Below, in pieces: positions 54,640 to 64,000 of a DNA stretch of 64,000 bases (positions are counted from its first letter, which is position 1; every line of letters starts with the position of its first letter). This DNA comes from Hydractinia symbiolongicarpus. Taxonomy: Eukaryota; Cnidaria; Hydrozoa; Anthoathecata; Hydractiniidae. The stretch is from the NCBI RefSeq assembly GCF_029227915.1, contig NC_079888.1, positions 17,276,001-17,340,000 on the forward strand, written 5' to 3'. Under the pieces are notes generated by a model. The model was not told the DNA's origin and made no database searches. It was given only the letters and a program-made list of their open reading frames with translations. The position numbers and the translations under genes were made by a program.

Positions 54640-55460
54640 AGAATTTACAAGAGAGTGATGATTATATTGACCCTGATGAAGATATTGCCAGCAAAAGCGT
54701 CAATAAAATGGTGGAGCAGATTATAAATGACCGCGTTGCACAAACCCGGTAGCGTTTGTTGAAGTTGACACAGAGAAGCGGAAACACAAAAGGCTTGCAG
54801 AAAAACGTTGTCAGCGAACCAACACATTAATGAAAAAAACCCATGGAGCTTCATGCTTATACCGGTCTTTCGGTGGTTACAATCGTCCGGGATAAGCTTA
54901 GCAAAATTATTATGACGGGTCACCAGACTTCGAAAAGCTGTTATTGGACGGAAACCCACTCGTTGAAGTAGGCCAGCAATTAGTGCACAAGTGGGTGGAT
55001 AAAAATCATCATTACCGAAAGAGCTGCCAGAAGTAAAATCGGTGTCATCGCACATTGTAGATAAACTTCCGGAACAACTACGACATAGTATTCCTGGTGC
55101 TGCACAAGCTGTGAAAAATTCAATCGCCGATTTTGTAGTGAAACAAGGGTCAAGTAACGTGAGAACACTCTCGCCTGTGGCGGAAGCGGTATCACAGCCT
55201 GCGAAAAAACCTTCAATCAAAACGAAAAGAACTTATGTGCGAAAAACCAAAAAAGTTGGCGAAAAGAGGCCACCCTCCATGTCATTCCTACCCCCCAAAA
55301 AAATCACAAAAAATGATTGCTGCTTCACATTGTGTAAAAAAAATGGTCGGAGCGTGCGCACGACGAACGCTGGATAGAGTGTTGCATTTGTAGGAAATGG
55401 ACGTGCGATGGTTGCGCAAAGAAGAAAAAAAATGAGCAAAGAGAACATTGAAAAACTTGA
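54640..55460 (+). pseudogene. Decayed gene with a Cys-rich end, unknown
   Basis: Plus-strand fragments in alternating frames: SDDYIDPDEDIASKSVNKMV, VEVDTEKRKHKRLAEKRC, then an open stretch 55040-55375 (SHIVDKLPEQLRHSI, VSQPAKKPSIKTKRTYVRKT, CCFTLCKK). A shifted end near 55360-55430 reads WIECCICRKWTCDGC, similar to the Cys-rich tails of pogo-like transposases. No family named. 55461-55620 holds nothing recognisable. Confidence 0.3.
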
Positions 55461-55625
55461 AATTTTATTGTGAAATTTGTAGAAAAAAATAATATTATAT
55501 CACTTCTTAACGTAGCTATCACAGAAAGTGGGTCTAAAAGTGCGGCAAATTTTGTGGATAAGAGTTAAAAAGTATACATAAGTAATAGCTTGTAAAAAGT
55601 ATACATAAGTAATATGCCCTACAAT

Positions 55626-55627
<2 letters not shown>

Positions 55628-55657
<30 letters not shown>
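55628..55657. repeat. (TA)n microsatellite
   Basis: About 15 uninterrupted TA dinucleotides. Confidence 0.9.
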
Positions 55658-55660
<3 letters not shown>

Positions 55661-55737
55661 TAATTTGTTTTCTATATTTTTTAAAAAGTTTGCCGCAGAC
55701 TTAGATTTACAATACAGTTTCCAACATTTTTTGTGAT

Positions 55738-56178
55738 TTAACAATTAAAGACGTACACTTTTATTGTTTCCTTTGTCTTCCTTCTCACGTCGTTGAGTTC
55801 GCTTCTTTCCTCTGGTGTAATATAATCTGGGTGCATCAACTGTTCGTTATTAAGAATCTCTTCCTTCAAAAAGTTTTTCATAACCGTGTAAAATCGTTTT
55901 ATTTTACCCAGTTTAGTAAATATAATCAACTCTTGGACGAGTTGCTTTCCATCAATTGAAATAAAATCTTTCTTAAGGAGAAAGTCGGATTTTCGAATAC
56001 ATTCTCTCCATTCGTTTATTTCGTTCGTAAGCTCGTGATGCCTGTACCCCGAAAAGGAAAAATCTTTAAAATCAACCCTTTCGAAATGCTTTGATTTAAG
56101 CTCTTGAAGTTGGTCGTAATTTCGGCATACAATTATCAACATATTTTCTGTTGGAACACCAGACTTCGGAATCCATCC
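55738..56178 (-). CDS. Hypothetical exon, about 145 codons
   Basis: Open from a splice-acceptor-like TTTTAG at 56179 (GWIPKSGVPTEN...) through the ATG at 56142 to a stop at 55738. It contains CRNYDQLQELKSKHFERVDF, ELTNEINEWRECIRKSDFLL, VMKNFLKEEILNNEQLM and HPDYITPEERSELNDVR. The composition looks like real protein and no stops occur, but no family is recognised. It abuts a LINE 3' end at 56229. Confidence 0.4.
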   Translation of the reverse strand, partial: GWIPKSGVPTENMLIIVCRNYDQLQELKSKHFERVDFKDFSFSGYRHHELTNEINEWRECIRKSDFLLKKDFISIDGKQLVQELIIFTKLGKIKRFYTVMKNFLKEEILNNEQLMHPDYITPEERSELNDVRRKTKETIKVYVFNC

Positions 56179-56228
56179 TAAAATAATTTATCATGGGAGC
56201 TTTTTGAAAGAAAAGGCATAAAATAAGA

Positions 56229-57594
56229 AAATAATTTACAAAGAGGTGGCAAGCCACCACAATGATGAACTCAACCTGTTATGTCTTTGGAAATAAGCTA
56301 GAGGTTGTACTCCTCTAGAGAAAATGCCTCTAAAAGCACAATTCTCCCTTTTCACAAGGAATTAATTAAAAAAATATAAAAAAAATAAAAAGGACACAAC
56401 ACATTTGAAAAGATGAACAGAGCTTTAACCAAGGGCAGGTAGATAGGTTTCGACCCATATTTCTGAACCTACGTACCCTGGATGTCTAGCTGGGTCACCT
56501 CGAAGAGGTCCGCGCACGGTCATTAGCAGAAACTAGACATCCCTATCTTCCTAAAGTAAACTTTGACCACTTTCTGTTCAACTGTGCTATTCTTTGTTTT
56601 TAACTCAGGTAATAAGTGGAGTCGTTACTCTCCAAACACAAGATCATGCGTGATCAAACCCCCCTGCTAATATTTTTTTTGTGTTTTTTTTTTTTTTTAA
56701 CTGGAGTAATAAGTTGAGTCGTCACTCTCCAAAGACAAGACCTAGTATGATCAAACCCCCTTGCTAACTTAATTTTTATTTGATTTTGTTTTATTTTGAC
56801 TGGGGTAATAAGTGGAGTCGTCACTCTCCAAAGACAAGACTGAGTGTAGTCAAGCCCCCTTGCTGACTCATTCTGGTTAAAATATTCTTACCTCAGCTCT
56901 TCTAGAAAGAAGACATATGATTCGAGACTGTTAATAAGGCAGTCATCACAGAAAATTACTGCTCTATCGTTGCAATGTATCCACCTGTGAACCATTTGGT
57001 CGAAGGCTATGGTTGTGTAGTGACCATTATTTAAGTTGGCGCAATGGTTGATAATAGCCTTTAATTGAAAATTTTTACGAAATTTCACTTCTCCATCTAC
57101 GGTAAAAGGTATGGAAAGGGTACCAGGGTAAGCAGTAATTCCCCCACCCTTATTGATACCGAAGGTAATAAAAACAAAATCCCAGACCAACCCCACAATA
57201 AAAGCTTTTATGGATGATATATTCTTAATGTCCATGTCAATTCCAAGTACTCAAAATTTATTAAACAGGTGTACAACAGCTCTTGATTTGGTAGGCATGT
57301 CGTTTAGGCCTTCTAAATCACGCAGCATTGTTATTGATAAGGGAAAAGTCGTCCAAAGTTCACCGTTTACAGTTTGCAGCGAAAAAATTACATCCATTCA
57401 TTCTAATCCAATTAGGTTTGAATTTGTCTGATTCTGCTGCAATACAAGTATTTCTAAATTATGCCGAAGACAAACTTATAGCTATAGACAGGTCCTTTCA
57501 TAAAGGGGTCCATAAGGTTTGGTTTTTACACCATGTGTTGTTCAACATCGGAGCAATCATATTGTTAACTGTGGAGATTCTTAAAGAACCTTAA
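56229..57594 (-). mobile_element. LINE copy of USP-LINE subfamily 1 with inverted 5' segment
   Basis: Minus strand 57140-56888: YPGTLSIPFTVDGEVKFRK, IINHCANLNNGHYTTIAF (His box), RWIHCNDRAVIFCDDC and YVFFLEELR then stop, the end of the USP. The 3'UTR (56880-56229) holds three ~85-bp units (each with AGCAAGGGGGnTTGA, GGAGAGTGACGACTC and ACTTATTACnCCAGT), then the conserved tail ending GTAAATTATTTTCTT. From about 57150 to 57594 the strand flips: the plus strand reads AFMDDIFLMSMSIPSTQNLL (palm FMDD), GMSFRPSKSRSIVI and IQVFLNYAEDKLIAIDRSF, RT sequence of the same family. Confidence 0.8.
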
Positions 57595-57599
57595 ACAAA

Positions 57600-58600
57600 G
57601 CAAAAACATTAAAGATGGAACTTTCTATGGACTTTCTGACAGATCTTACTTGAAAATATGCAGTATTGATTTTTGTCCTCGCCTTCTTTAAGGTGGCATT
57701 AACCCTTTTTTAGCTGTCTAAATAGATGAATTATTTACTCAGTGTTTCTTTATACCATTTTTTGACTATTTTTTCTTGACTGTGCGAAAAAGTTGTGAAA
57801 TGAAAAATAGCAAAATCACAAAATATTTAATAACTTTGGTTAAAACCGTTATTAGATCAAGAAAACTCACTGGGTTGGAGTTTGTAGAGATACTATTGGT
57901 CCTACAAGGTCAATTTTGAAAATTAGGAGTGTGTCGCGATAATATTGGTCATTTTGAGTTTTTGCTCGTGATCATTTTTTCGAAAAAATAGTAAAATTGT
58001 ATTTTTAAAGCATCTTTGACATCTTGGAAACCAGTAAAAACTGTGATGAGTAAAATTTATTCAGAAATTAGTAGGTAATGAGCGATTCAGTCACAAGCCT
58101 AACTTTTTCGAAAACATGCAATAATCACTCTTAAAACATTATAGCGATTTGAAAATTTGGCAGAATAAATTGTCTGACTATGCTTTTTTCATTCAAATCA
58201 AAGTTGACAACAGAATTAATGAGTACTTCGAAATAAATGTGGTCTTTGAATAAATAATTTTTGGTGAATTATAACTTTGAAATTTTCATTAAATAACAAT
58301 TTAGAAATTTGGATAAATAATAATTAGGAACATATAATACTTATTTACAATGATAAATTTTCGTTTAAAAGAGTGAATTATGATGTTATTGGTCTTTAAA
58401 ATTCATAAAATCTAGGTTCAATATCCTACACTAGAAGCGAAAAACAGGACGTAGATAATTTCAATGAAATAATAAGAATCAGTTATACGATTCAATATTC
58501 AAATTCGATATAGGGTGTGCAAATGTTTAGTATAGTATTCTGTTTATGACTTATTTAAGAGTAATTTGAGATTAACTTAGTCCAAGGCAAAATTGTAAAA
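57600..58600. other. No gene recognised
   Basis: AT-rich unique-looking sequence with no ORF above background and no obvious terminal repeats. Confidence 0.5.
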
Positions 58601-58602
58601 AT

Positions 58603-61032
58603 TTACGATGCTCTTAAAACAAGTTCCGCATAGATATCCTTTGGCATACAAAGGCTGTCATGATCAATATCAACGAAAGCTTCAAACACTTCAACAGGAT
58701 CACAAAGAACATCTCCAGGAACTATGCTGAATCTTTTCAAAGCCATATTGCGAGACCTGTCAGACTTCAGATAGTTTCCTCTCAAGAAACACTCGCCAGA
58801 ATTAATGGAGTGTCCTTAACGATCCCTCATTACATCGGTTGCAACTCCTTTTTCAATCACTTTAATAAAATAAATTGGCTCACAGGATTTGAATGAGATT
58901 ACGGCAATAAACCATGGAATCGAAACAAATTCAAAAATGTGTTGACCACGATCTTGTTCTTCATCCAGGTAACAGTCATCATCGTTTTCTACGGATTCCT
59001 CAACTTCATCCATTTGACTCTCATCAGGACCATCTACTCTCAAACATGCATCAAACTCTAAATTTAAACAGTTATCACAATCACATAAGAATTTTTTCAT
59101 ATATACAGAATTCTCATTAGGCTTGTATTCAAACAGATGCATTGCCATACAACCATCGATCTTCCGTTCAACTCTCGCCATGCGCTTTTTGTCAACTTGC
59201 TTTTGACTGACGACTGTGTAATTCATTCTGGGATCTTTCCGGATATCGAGATAGTCACGAATCGCTTGGCTGTCGACAAACCAAACGTCCAAACCAATGA
59301 TGTCTCGTCTTAATATAGATTTAACTCCGAAGGCGGACATGGCATCAATTAGCCCTTTACCGTGACCTGGTGCTCCGTACAGACGAATTATGCGTACATC
59401 GTACTTGTTGGCAAGAGAATGGTATGAATGAAAAGCCCATTTATTTTTATATTGAGTGGGAGCGTTATCGCTTTTAATGATAACTGTTTCATTTCGGATT
59501 TCCCAACGATCAAAAATAAAGATGGGTCGTGAGTTGTATCGTCACTCAAATGATACACAAATTTGTTTTCTCCGGGTTCAACAATGGAACAATGTAAGGC
59601 GTACTGTTTCCCAGAAAAATGCGCTTCTTGTACCTCGTGTTTGGTTTTGATGGCAATGTTCTCTGAAAAATCCATTTCAATGTACCTGCTCCCTTCGTGT
59701 CGTTCTCTGATTTTTGGAATAACTGTTGCGGTATTTTGTATATGTTGGCGATGTTTAAGATAGGCTGGACTGAGAGTGATGAGTTGCTCCACTATTACCG
59801 ATACTTTGTGCGTTTTGTCAAGACGTGTTGTTCTCTCGTAGCTCTTTTCGACACCATTCTTGACATAGATTTCCGTCATCTTTCCAAAAATGTAATAAGA
59901 TGTCTCCTTCAGCGAGGTGAATTCCGGATGAAGCTTTTCGAGATCTTCTGATGACAATGAAGCTTTTAAACTGAGAAACTCCGTGACAGAGTTTAGCTGT
60001 TTTAAACATTTTGTTTTTCGGAAATTGTTGATTCCTTTCAATAAAAGATGGACATTTTGGCATTTGATACAAAGACACGACTCCTTTTCTCGTTCTGTAG
60101 GTGGGCCGATATAGAATGGTCGATATTTGTAGAAAGTGGAGAACGAACACTTCAAATCCTGGTGAATTTTATTAAAATCCTTAAAGAGTTGACGAAAGGT
60201 TTTGTGTATATTCGGCGATGGGCTCTGATATACGTTTTAGTGCTGCCGGTCTTTTTCAGAATGATCTGTTTCTCCTCTACACTGTCATCAGTAATACAAG
60301 CTAAATGTTTGAAATCTTTTAAATAACGAAGCTTACCGATTCTGCTTTCATTTCGTCCGGAATCAGTTGTCGGGATGGAGACTTCTTCGTTCAACCAGTA
60401 ATTGTAGATTCGTTGAGGATTTTCCGTAGGGATTGAATAGCGAGCTTTGTGTTGATGTTTGTAGTTAGTTAAAATTGATTTCAGTCTGTAAGGCTTGTAA
60501 TCCAAACTTTTAGCAATCCACCTAATAAGGCATTCGTTATCAAGGGCCTCTCCGAAGGTTTCGTCCAAAAACTTTGCTGCCGTATATTTATAAAATCGGC
60601 TATTTAAATCGCATTTCAATTTCGAGAGAACGGATTCCTTGAATTGACGCTCAAACATGTTGTCACGTTTTTCAGCCAATCTGGCAAGTTCGACGCCGAT
60701 TGATGTGGTTGTGTCGTTCATGTCATAAGTGTCGTTATTCCGGATGGGTGATAGAGGAATGACAGTGTGAGTGAATCATTATTCTCAACTGTTGCGTTAT
60801 GCGGTACTAAATTTTCAGGTTCAAACGGAGGAATGCTCGACGATGTTGGTTCACGGATCTCAAAAACAGCATTTTGTTGGTCAACCAATGACATTTCCGT
60901 TTCGATTACATTACCATCTCTTCTCGTGTTTATTTCTGTTGCTAATATCACTGAATTGTTTCTTGCATGAGTCATCGCGACAAAAATAAAACTTTGCTTT
61001 ACTGACTGGCGCCATCTCAAACTTTCAGACAA
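58603..61032 (-). pseudogene. DDE-like transposon-type gene, unknown family, broken
   Basis: Right to left: 61032-60720 acidic N-terminus; 60721-60152 (KYTAAKFLDETFGEALDNEC, SITDDSVEEKQII); after a shift near 60200, KYRPFYIGPPTEREKESCLC and KCQNVHLLL; YIEMDFSENIAIKTKHEVQE (candidate first Asp); YHLSDDTTHD; after a shift near 59515, VIIKSDNAPTQYKNKWAFHS (candidate second Asp), YGAPGHGKGLIDAMSAFGVK. An in-frame TAA at 58816-58818 precedes GECFLRGNYLKSD and a stop at 58603. A widespread repetitive family in cnidarians and molluscs carries DFSEN/SDN/GHGKG-type motifs, but I cannot give it a superfamily name. Termini not identified. Confidence 0.55.
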
Positions 61033-61533
61033 TGAAGTTTGAATGAAACTTTCTCTCTTTTAAATCCCACGCGCGCCAAAACACTGTTTCGATTTAAAAA
61101 AACATTCGATTCAGAAAGTAAACATTCGATTTGATCTCGTAAAACAATGCAATGTCTTCAAATAAATGCGAAAGGAAAGTAAAGTGACGCAAGTTCAGTA
61201 CCAAGGTTTGTGGCTTTATTGGCTTTATTTATTAGTACTTTTTTAAAGGGGCACTCCAGTGAAAAAAAAATATTTGAAAAAAATGTTATTTTTATAAGAC
61301 AATACATAAATATGTCAAAATAAACCTTTTACAATCGTTAAAAATCTTTATTTATACCTTAATCGCGTCCGTAAACATCTTCAATTTCAAATAAATTTGC
61401 AAGGTCGCGTAAAGTCGAGAGGACTAGGTCCGAATAAATTAGCATACGTCACATCGTGCAAAAAGTCCGTGAGCTCAGCAGCACGCCTTCTAAAAGTTTT
61501 GTTTACTTACTGTTTACATTGTTCGTTGATAAG

Positions 61534-62579
61534 ATGTCTTGTAATAATGACGAAGAATATAACTTAGAAAGCTCAGAATCGGATAATTCTCTTCATGAAA
61601 AAGACTTTACAAAGCTACAGCCATACGAATTTGAACCTCTTGTGTCTGACGAGGAAGAAGTTAGTAACGGTGTAGAAAATGACGAGGTTTCTTTTACTGA
61701 TGCAGAGCCACGTACGGGTAATACAAATTGGTGTGAATGTGGAAATTGTAGAGCAATGGAAACCGATACTGAAAGCGTGTGCTGTGTCGAGTCAAACGAA
61801 ATTCCTGATGAGTTTTTCCAAGGTAGGTAGGATATATACTGCAAATATAATTTTTTTCTAAGCGAAATTTTCCTTTTTAAACAAATAAAAAATATATTTC
61901 ATCGCTTTTCTTTTACATTCTTTTCGTCAAAAACTTTATCTTTTGCTTCAATAAAATAATCTTTCATCACTTTTTTTTTACTTCACAAGCCAATTTATTT
62001 TTATTTCACGGTTCAACAATCTAATTCCTCCGCATGCGCTTTTTTTTGCACACAAATGCAAAGAAATCTTATGTAATGTTACATTTTCTCCGTGATGGAG
62101 AACATTGAAATGCGTGATCGAAAGATCGAATAAGGTTCGTGTGGAAATGATAAGTTAGTAAAACGGGGGTATAAATATTGTATAATTGAAAATCACTCTT
62201 ATCATAGGTCATAAATGCGTTACAGAAGCTGCTGATTTTCAAGTGGTTGTTTTGACAAAAGCTGTTTTAGAAACTGCGTTATCTGCATTGCATGATTTGA
62301 GAGGAGACACTTTAGAATTAAAAAATGAGTAAGTAGCTCAACCTCGTTTCCAAGCCCTTCTTTTGTCCGAGAAAAAGAAGGTAAAAAACTGACAATAATG
62401 CCTCCCTTATTTTTCTATATAGATCTTATCGTTACGCTGGTTATAAACAGTTCACTTGGTGGATACACAGTCGATTGGGAAAAGGGGTGAGAAGAGTGAT
62501 TCCTTCTTGTGTAGTATGGGCAATTCAAAGAAAATATCCGGCAGAAGATGAAAAATATGTTTTATTCAAAGAAAGTTGA
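61534..62579 (+). CDS. P2X7-C (P2RX7 intracellular-like) domain protein of Kolobok, three exons, intact
   Basis: Exons 61534-61822, 62208-62328 and 62423-62579 (CAAG|GTAGGT, CATAG|G; GA|GTAAGT, TATAG|A) join in frame to 188 codons plus stop. After an acidic, Ser/Glu-rich start, Cys-rich NWCECGNCRAM...ESVCCVE is followed by CVTEAADFQVVVLTKAVLET and SYRYAGYKQFTWWIHSRLGK, VRRVIPSCVVWAIQRKYP. The P2X7-C fold binds zinc through these Cys in the mammalian receptor. The start at 61534 is chosen over the upstream ATG at 61456 because acidic domain sequence begins there. It ends 24 bases before the convergent transposase stop. Its role for the transposon is unknown. Confidence 0.8.
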
Positions 62580-62602
62580 ATAAAAATAAAAAAATAAAAA
62601 AG

Positions 62603-63830
62603 TCACGTTTTAAATCTTGTCCTGATGGCTTTAATGGCATCGCTTTTGTCGGGTTTTTCAACCTCTGTTATTCTTTCAGCAATTTCTCCTGTTTGTGGTA
62701 ACTTATCTTTTTCGTTGTCGATTGGTTCCAAAGTAGCCGTCATTAATTCTGCTAAATACGCCTTTTCTTTCTTCTCGGTAATTTTTTTTACGACCCAGGA
62801 TTGTGTTACTCGTGAAAAGACTTGTTTATAGCGGAGTACTCCTTTTTTGGTAACAGCCTGTTCACAATTAGTCCCCGAGTTAAAATCAAGGACAGCCAGC
62901 TGCGTGCGCGCGATCATACCTTCCATGCTGAAATGAATACTTTGCACTGTAACCTGGAGAGTCACTTCGCCCATCACCAATCAAATTCCCTTCTTTCGCA
63001 GCGCACTCAGAATAAATGTTATTTCGATATTTTTTATAAAAAGTGTTTAATTTTGGAAAAAGAACGGACCTTTGAATATCATAGAAGGTGGACTTAGAGA
63101 TAAACTGAAGCCTCAAAATACTCATCATTTCGGCAATGCGGGCGTATGTGTTTCCGGAATACAATATGGCTGCAGAAAGTAATAAGTTCCCTGCTGCTCT
63201 TCCATTTACGATAGGTTGAGACTGCCAGCTGAAAACATGTTTATTTGGACAAATACTAGTAACAATGATAAGAGTTCCACGTTTTACCACACGAGTAATG
63301 CACGTTTTTTGTAAACACGTGAAACAAACTTGAAATAATGTCAACAGACAAGACCAGAAAACAAGAAATTGTGCGTCGCTTTTGAGCCCTGGGTTACATT
63401 CAGCAGTGTCAAAAGACTCTTCTTCGCTGATATTTTCATCATAACTGTCGTCGATGTGAATTTGTAATTGCGGTGAGTATAAAGAATCATCAGAAGGGCA
63501 CTCATCACCAGAGACGATATCATGATCACTTTCCATATTTGCATTCAGCAAGAATGTCACGTCAGCTTGCGGAGGAAAGGATAGGTCGGTGTTAGTAGAC
63601 TTACATCGTCCGTGCGGAAGAGTAAATTTCACTTTTAAAACATCCTTCGTTGGTTGTATCTCAGGATGAATTGCCTCTAAGGGATCACATTGTGTTCTAA
63701 CGGACCTGGTAAAAGTATTGGCACCAACCGATTTCTCTACCGTTTCCACAATTGCACTAACGCCTTGTTCCTTAACCAATGAAATTATTTCTTGTTCAGC
63801 GTATACTTCAAGGTCAACATCATCCTCCAC
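62603..63830 (-). pseudogene. Kolobok transposase, internally deleted
   Basis: Right to left: an acidic region (VYAEQEIISLVKEQG, DECPSDDSLYSP), then NGRAAGNLLLSAAILYSGNT, RIAEMMSILRLQFISKSTFY and LIGDGRSDSPGYSAKY (first catalytic Asp block). The frame then shifts near 62940 straight to SMEGMIARTQLAVLDFNSG and WVVKKITEKKEKAYLAELM, the C-terminal block, ending at 62603. Roughly 250 residues normally between these blocks, including the other catalytic residues, are absent. The THAP-bearing N-terminus would lie beyond 63860, where a splice site (TTCTAG) is visible. Confidence 0.75.
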
Positions 63831-64000
63831 ACTTAAAGCCTTTGCAACACACTAGAAAAAAAATGATCAGAATAACTTCCAAGAAAAAAGACAGGCACAA
63901 CTCACATTTTGGCAATAGCATAAATTTTAAAAACACACTTGTTTTTTAGCGAAAGTTTCCAATCTTTTTGATGTCGATTCTCTTGAATTTTCAGGCTTAC

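Larger units (their letters stand above)
61243..64000. mobile_element. Second Kolobok-type element, runs off the window
   Basis: TTAA at 61243-61246 is followed by AGGGGCACTCC, sharing AGGGG with the first Kolobok's end. The same pair of convergent genes follows: P2X7-C on the plus strand (intact here) and a transposase on the minus strand. The other terminus lies beyond 64000. The transposase lacks its central catalytic block, so this copy is also non-autonomous. Confidence 0.75.

Overview
This is AT-rich metazoan (invertebrate) DNA with spliceosomal GT-AG introns. The repeat content suggests a cnidarian, possibly a hydrozoan: DUF6589-type genes, ZSWIM3-type Mutator-like transposases, P2X7-C/Kolobok pairs, piggyBac, a DIRS/Ngaro-type YR retrotransposon and an interstitial TTAGGG-type telomeric repeat. 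The lineage is inferred from these families, not proven. I found no convincing ordinary single-copy host gene. Almost everything recognisable is mobile or formerly mobile, often nested.

Layout. 0-3.5 kb: a DUF6589-like gene end and a broken RecQ-like helicase (minus). 3.7-7.0 kb: a 5'-truncated Ngaro-like retrotransposon with RT-RNase H, an intact tyrosine recombinase and split direct repeats. 7.5-10.4 kb: telomeric repeat, a MITE-like element, zinc-finger remnants. 10.6-20.3 kb: a minus-strand PHD-finger gene whose intron holds a 5.8-kb IS3EU-like transposon (HECT-like gene plus rve integrase), itself interrupted by a 0.8-kb TTAA element. 20.9-25.9 kb: two small ORFs, then an AACGTT-rich repeat invaded by an internally deleted Kolobok and a LINE fragment. 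26.3-29.1 kb: a piggyBac element. 29.5-31.9 kb: a kinase remnant and LINE RT remnants. 33.3-40.0 kb: a complete Mutator-like element. 40-57.6 kb: a dense field of LINE pieces, with Tigger/pogo and other relics between. 58.6-61.0 kb: a decayed DDE-like gene. 61.2 kb to the end: a second Kolobok running off the window.

Two things stand out. First, the element at 33,316-39,968 has a perfect 9-bp target duplication and similar termini. Its eleven minus-strand exons join in one uninterrupted frame of 1462 codons plus stop, giving FAR1-like, MULE DDE, SWIM, GRP basic motif, PHD, Ulp1/SENP protease, second PHD and a charged C-terminus. Second, a LINE with a restriction-like endonuclease (RLE) carries a C-terminal ubiquitin-specific protease (USP) domain. 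A single ORF at 45,519-45,908 runs from the end of the RLE into the USP Cys box, other copies supply the His box and a structured 3'UTR, and at least two subfamilies are present.

A common thread is that unrelated mobile elements here carry ubiquitin/SUMO-pathway domains (USP in LINEs, Ulp1 in the MULE, HECT in the IS3EU-like element). Family names come from recognising motifs by eye; no database search was possible.
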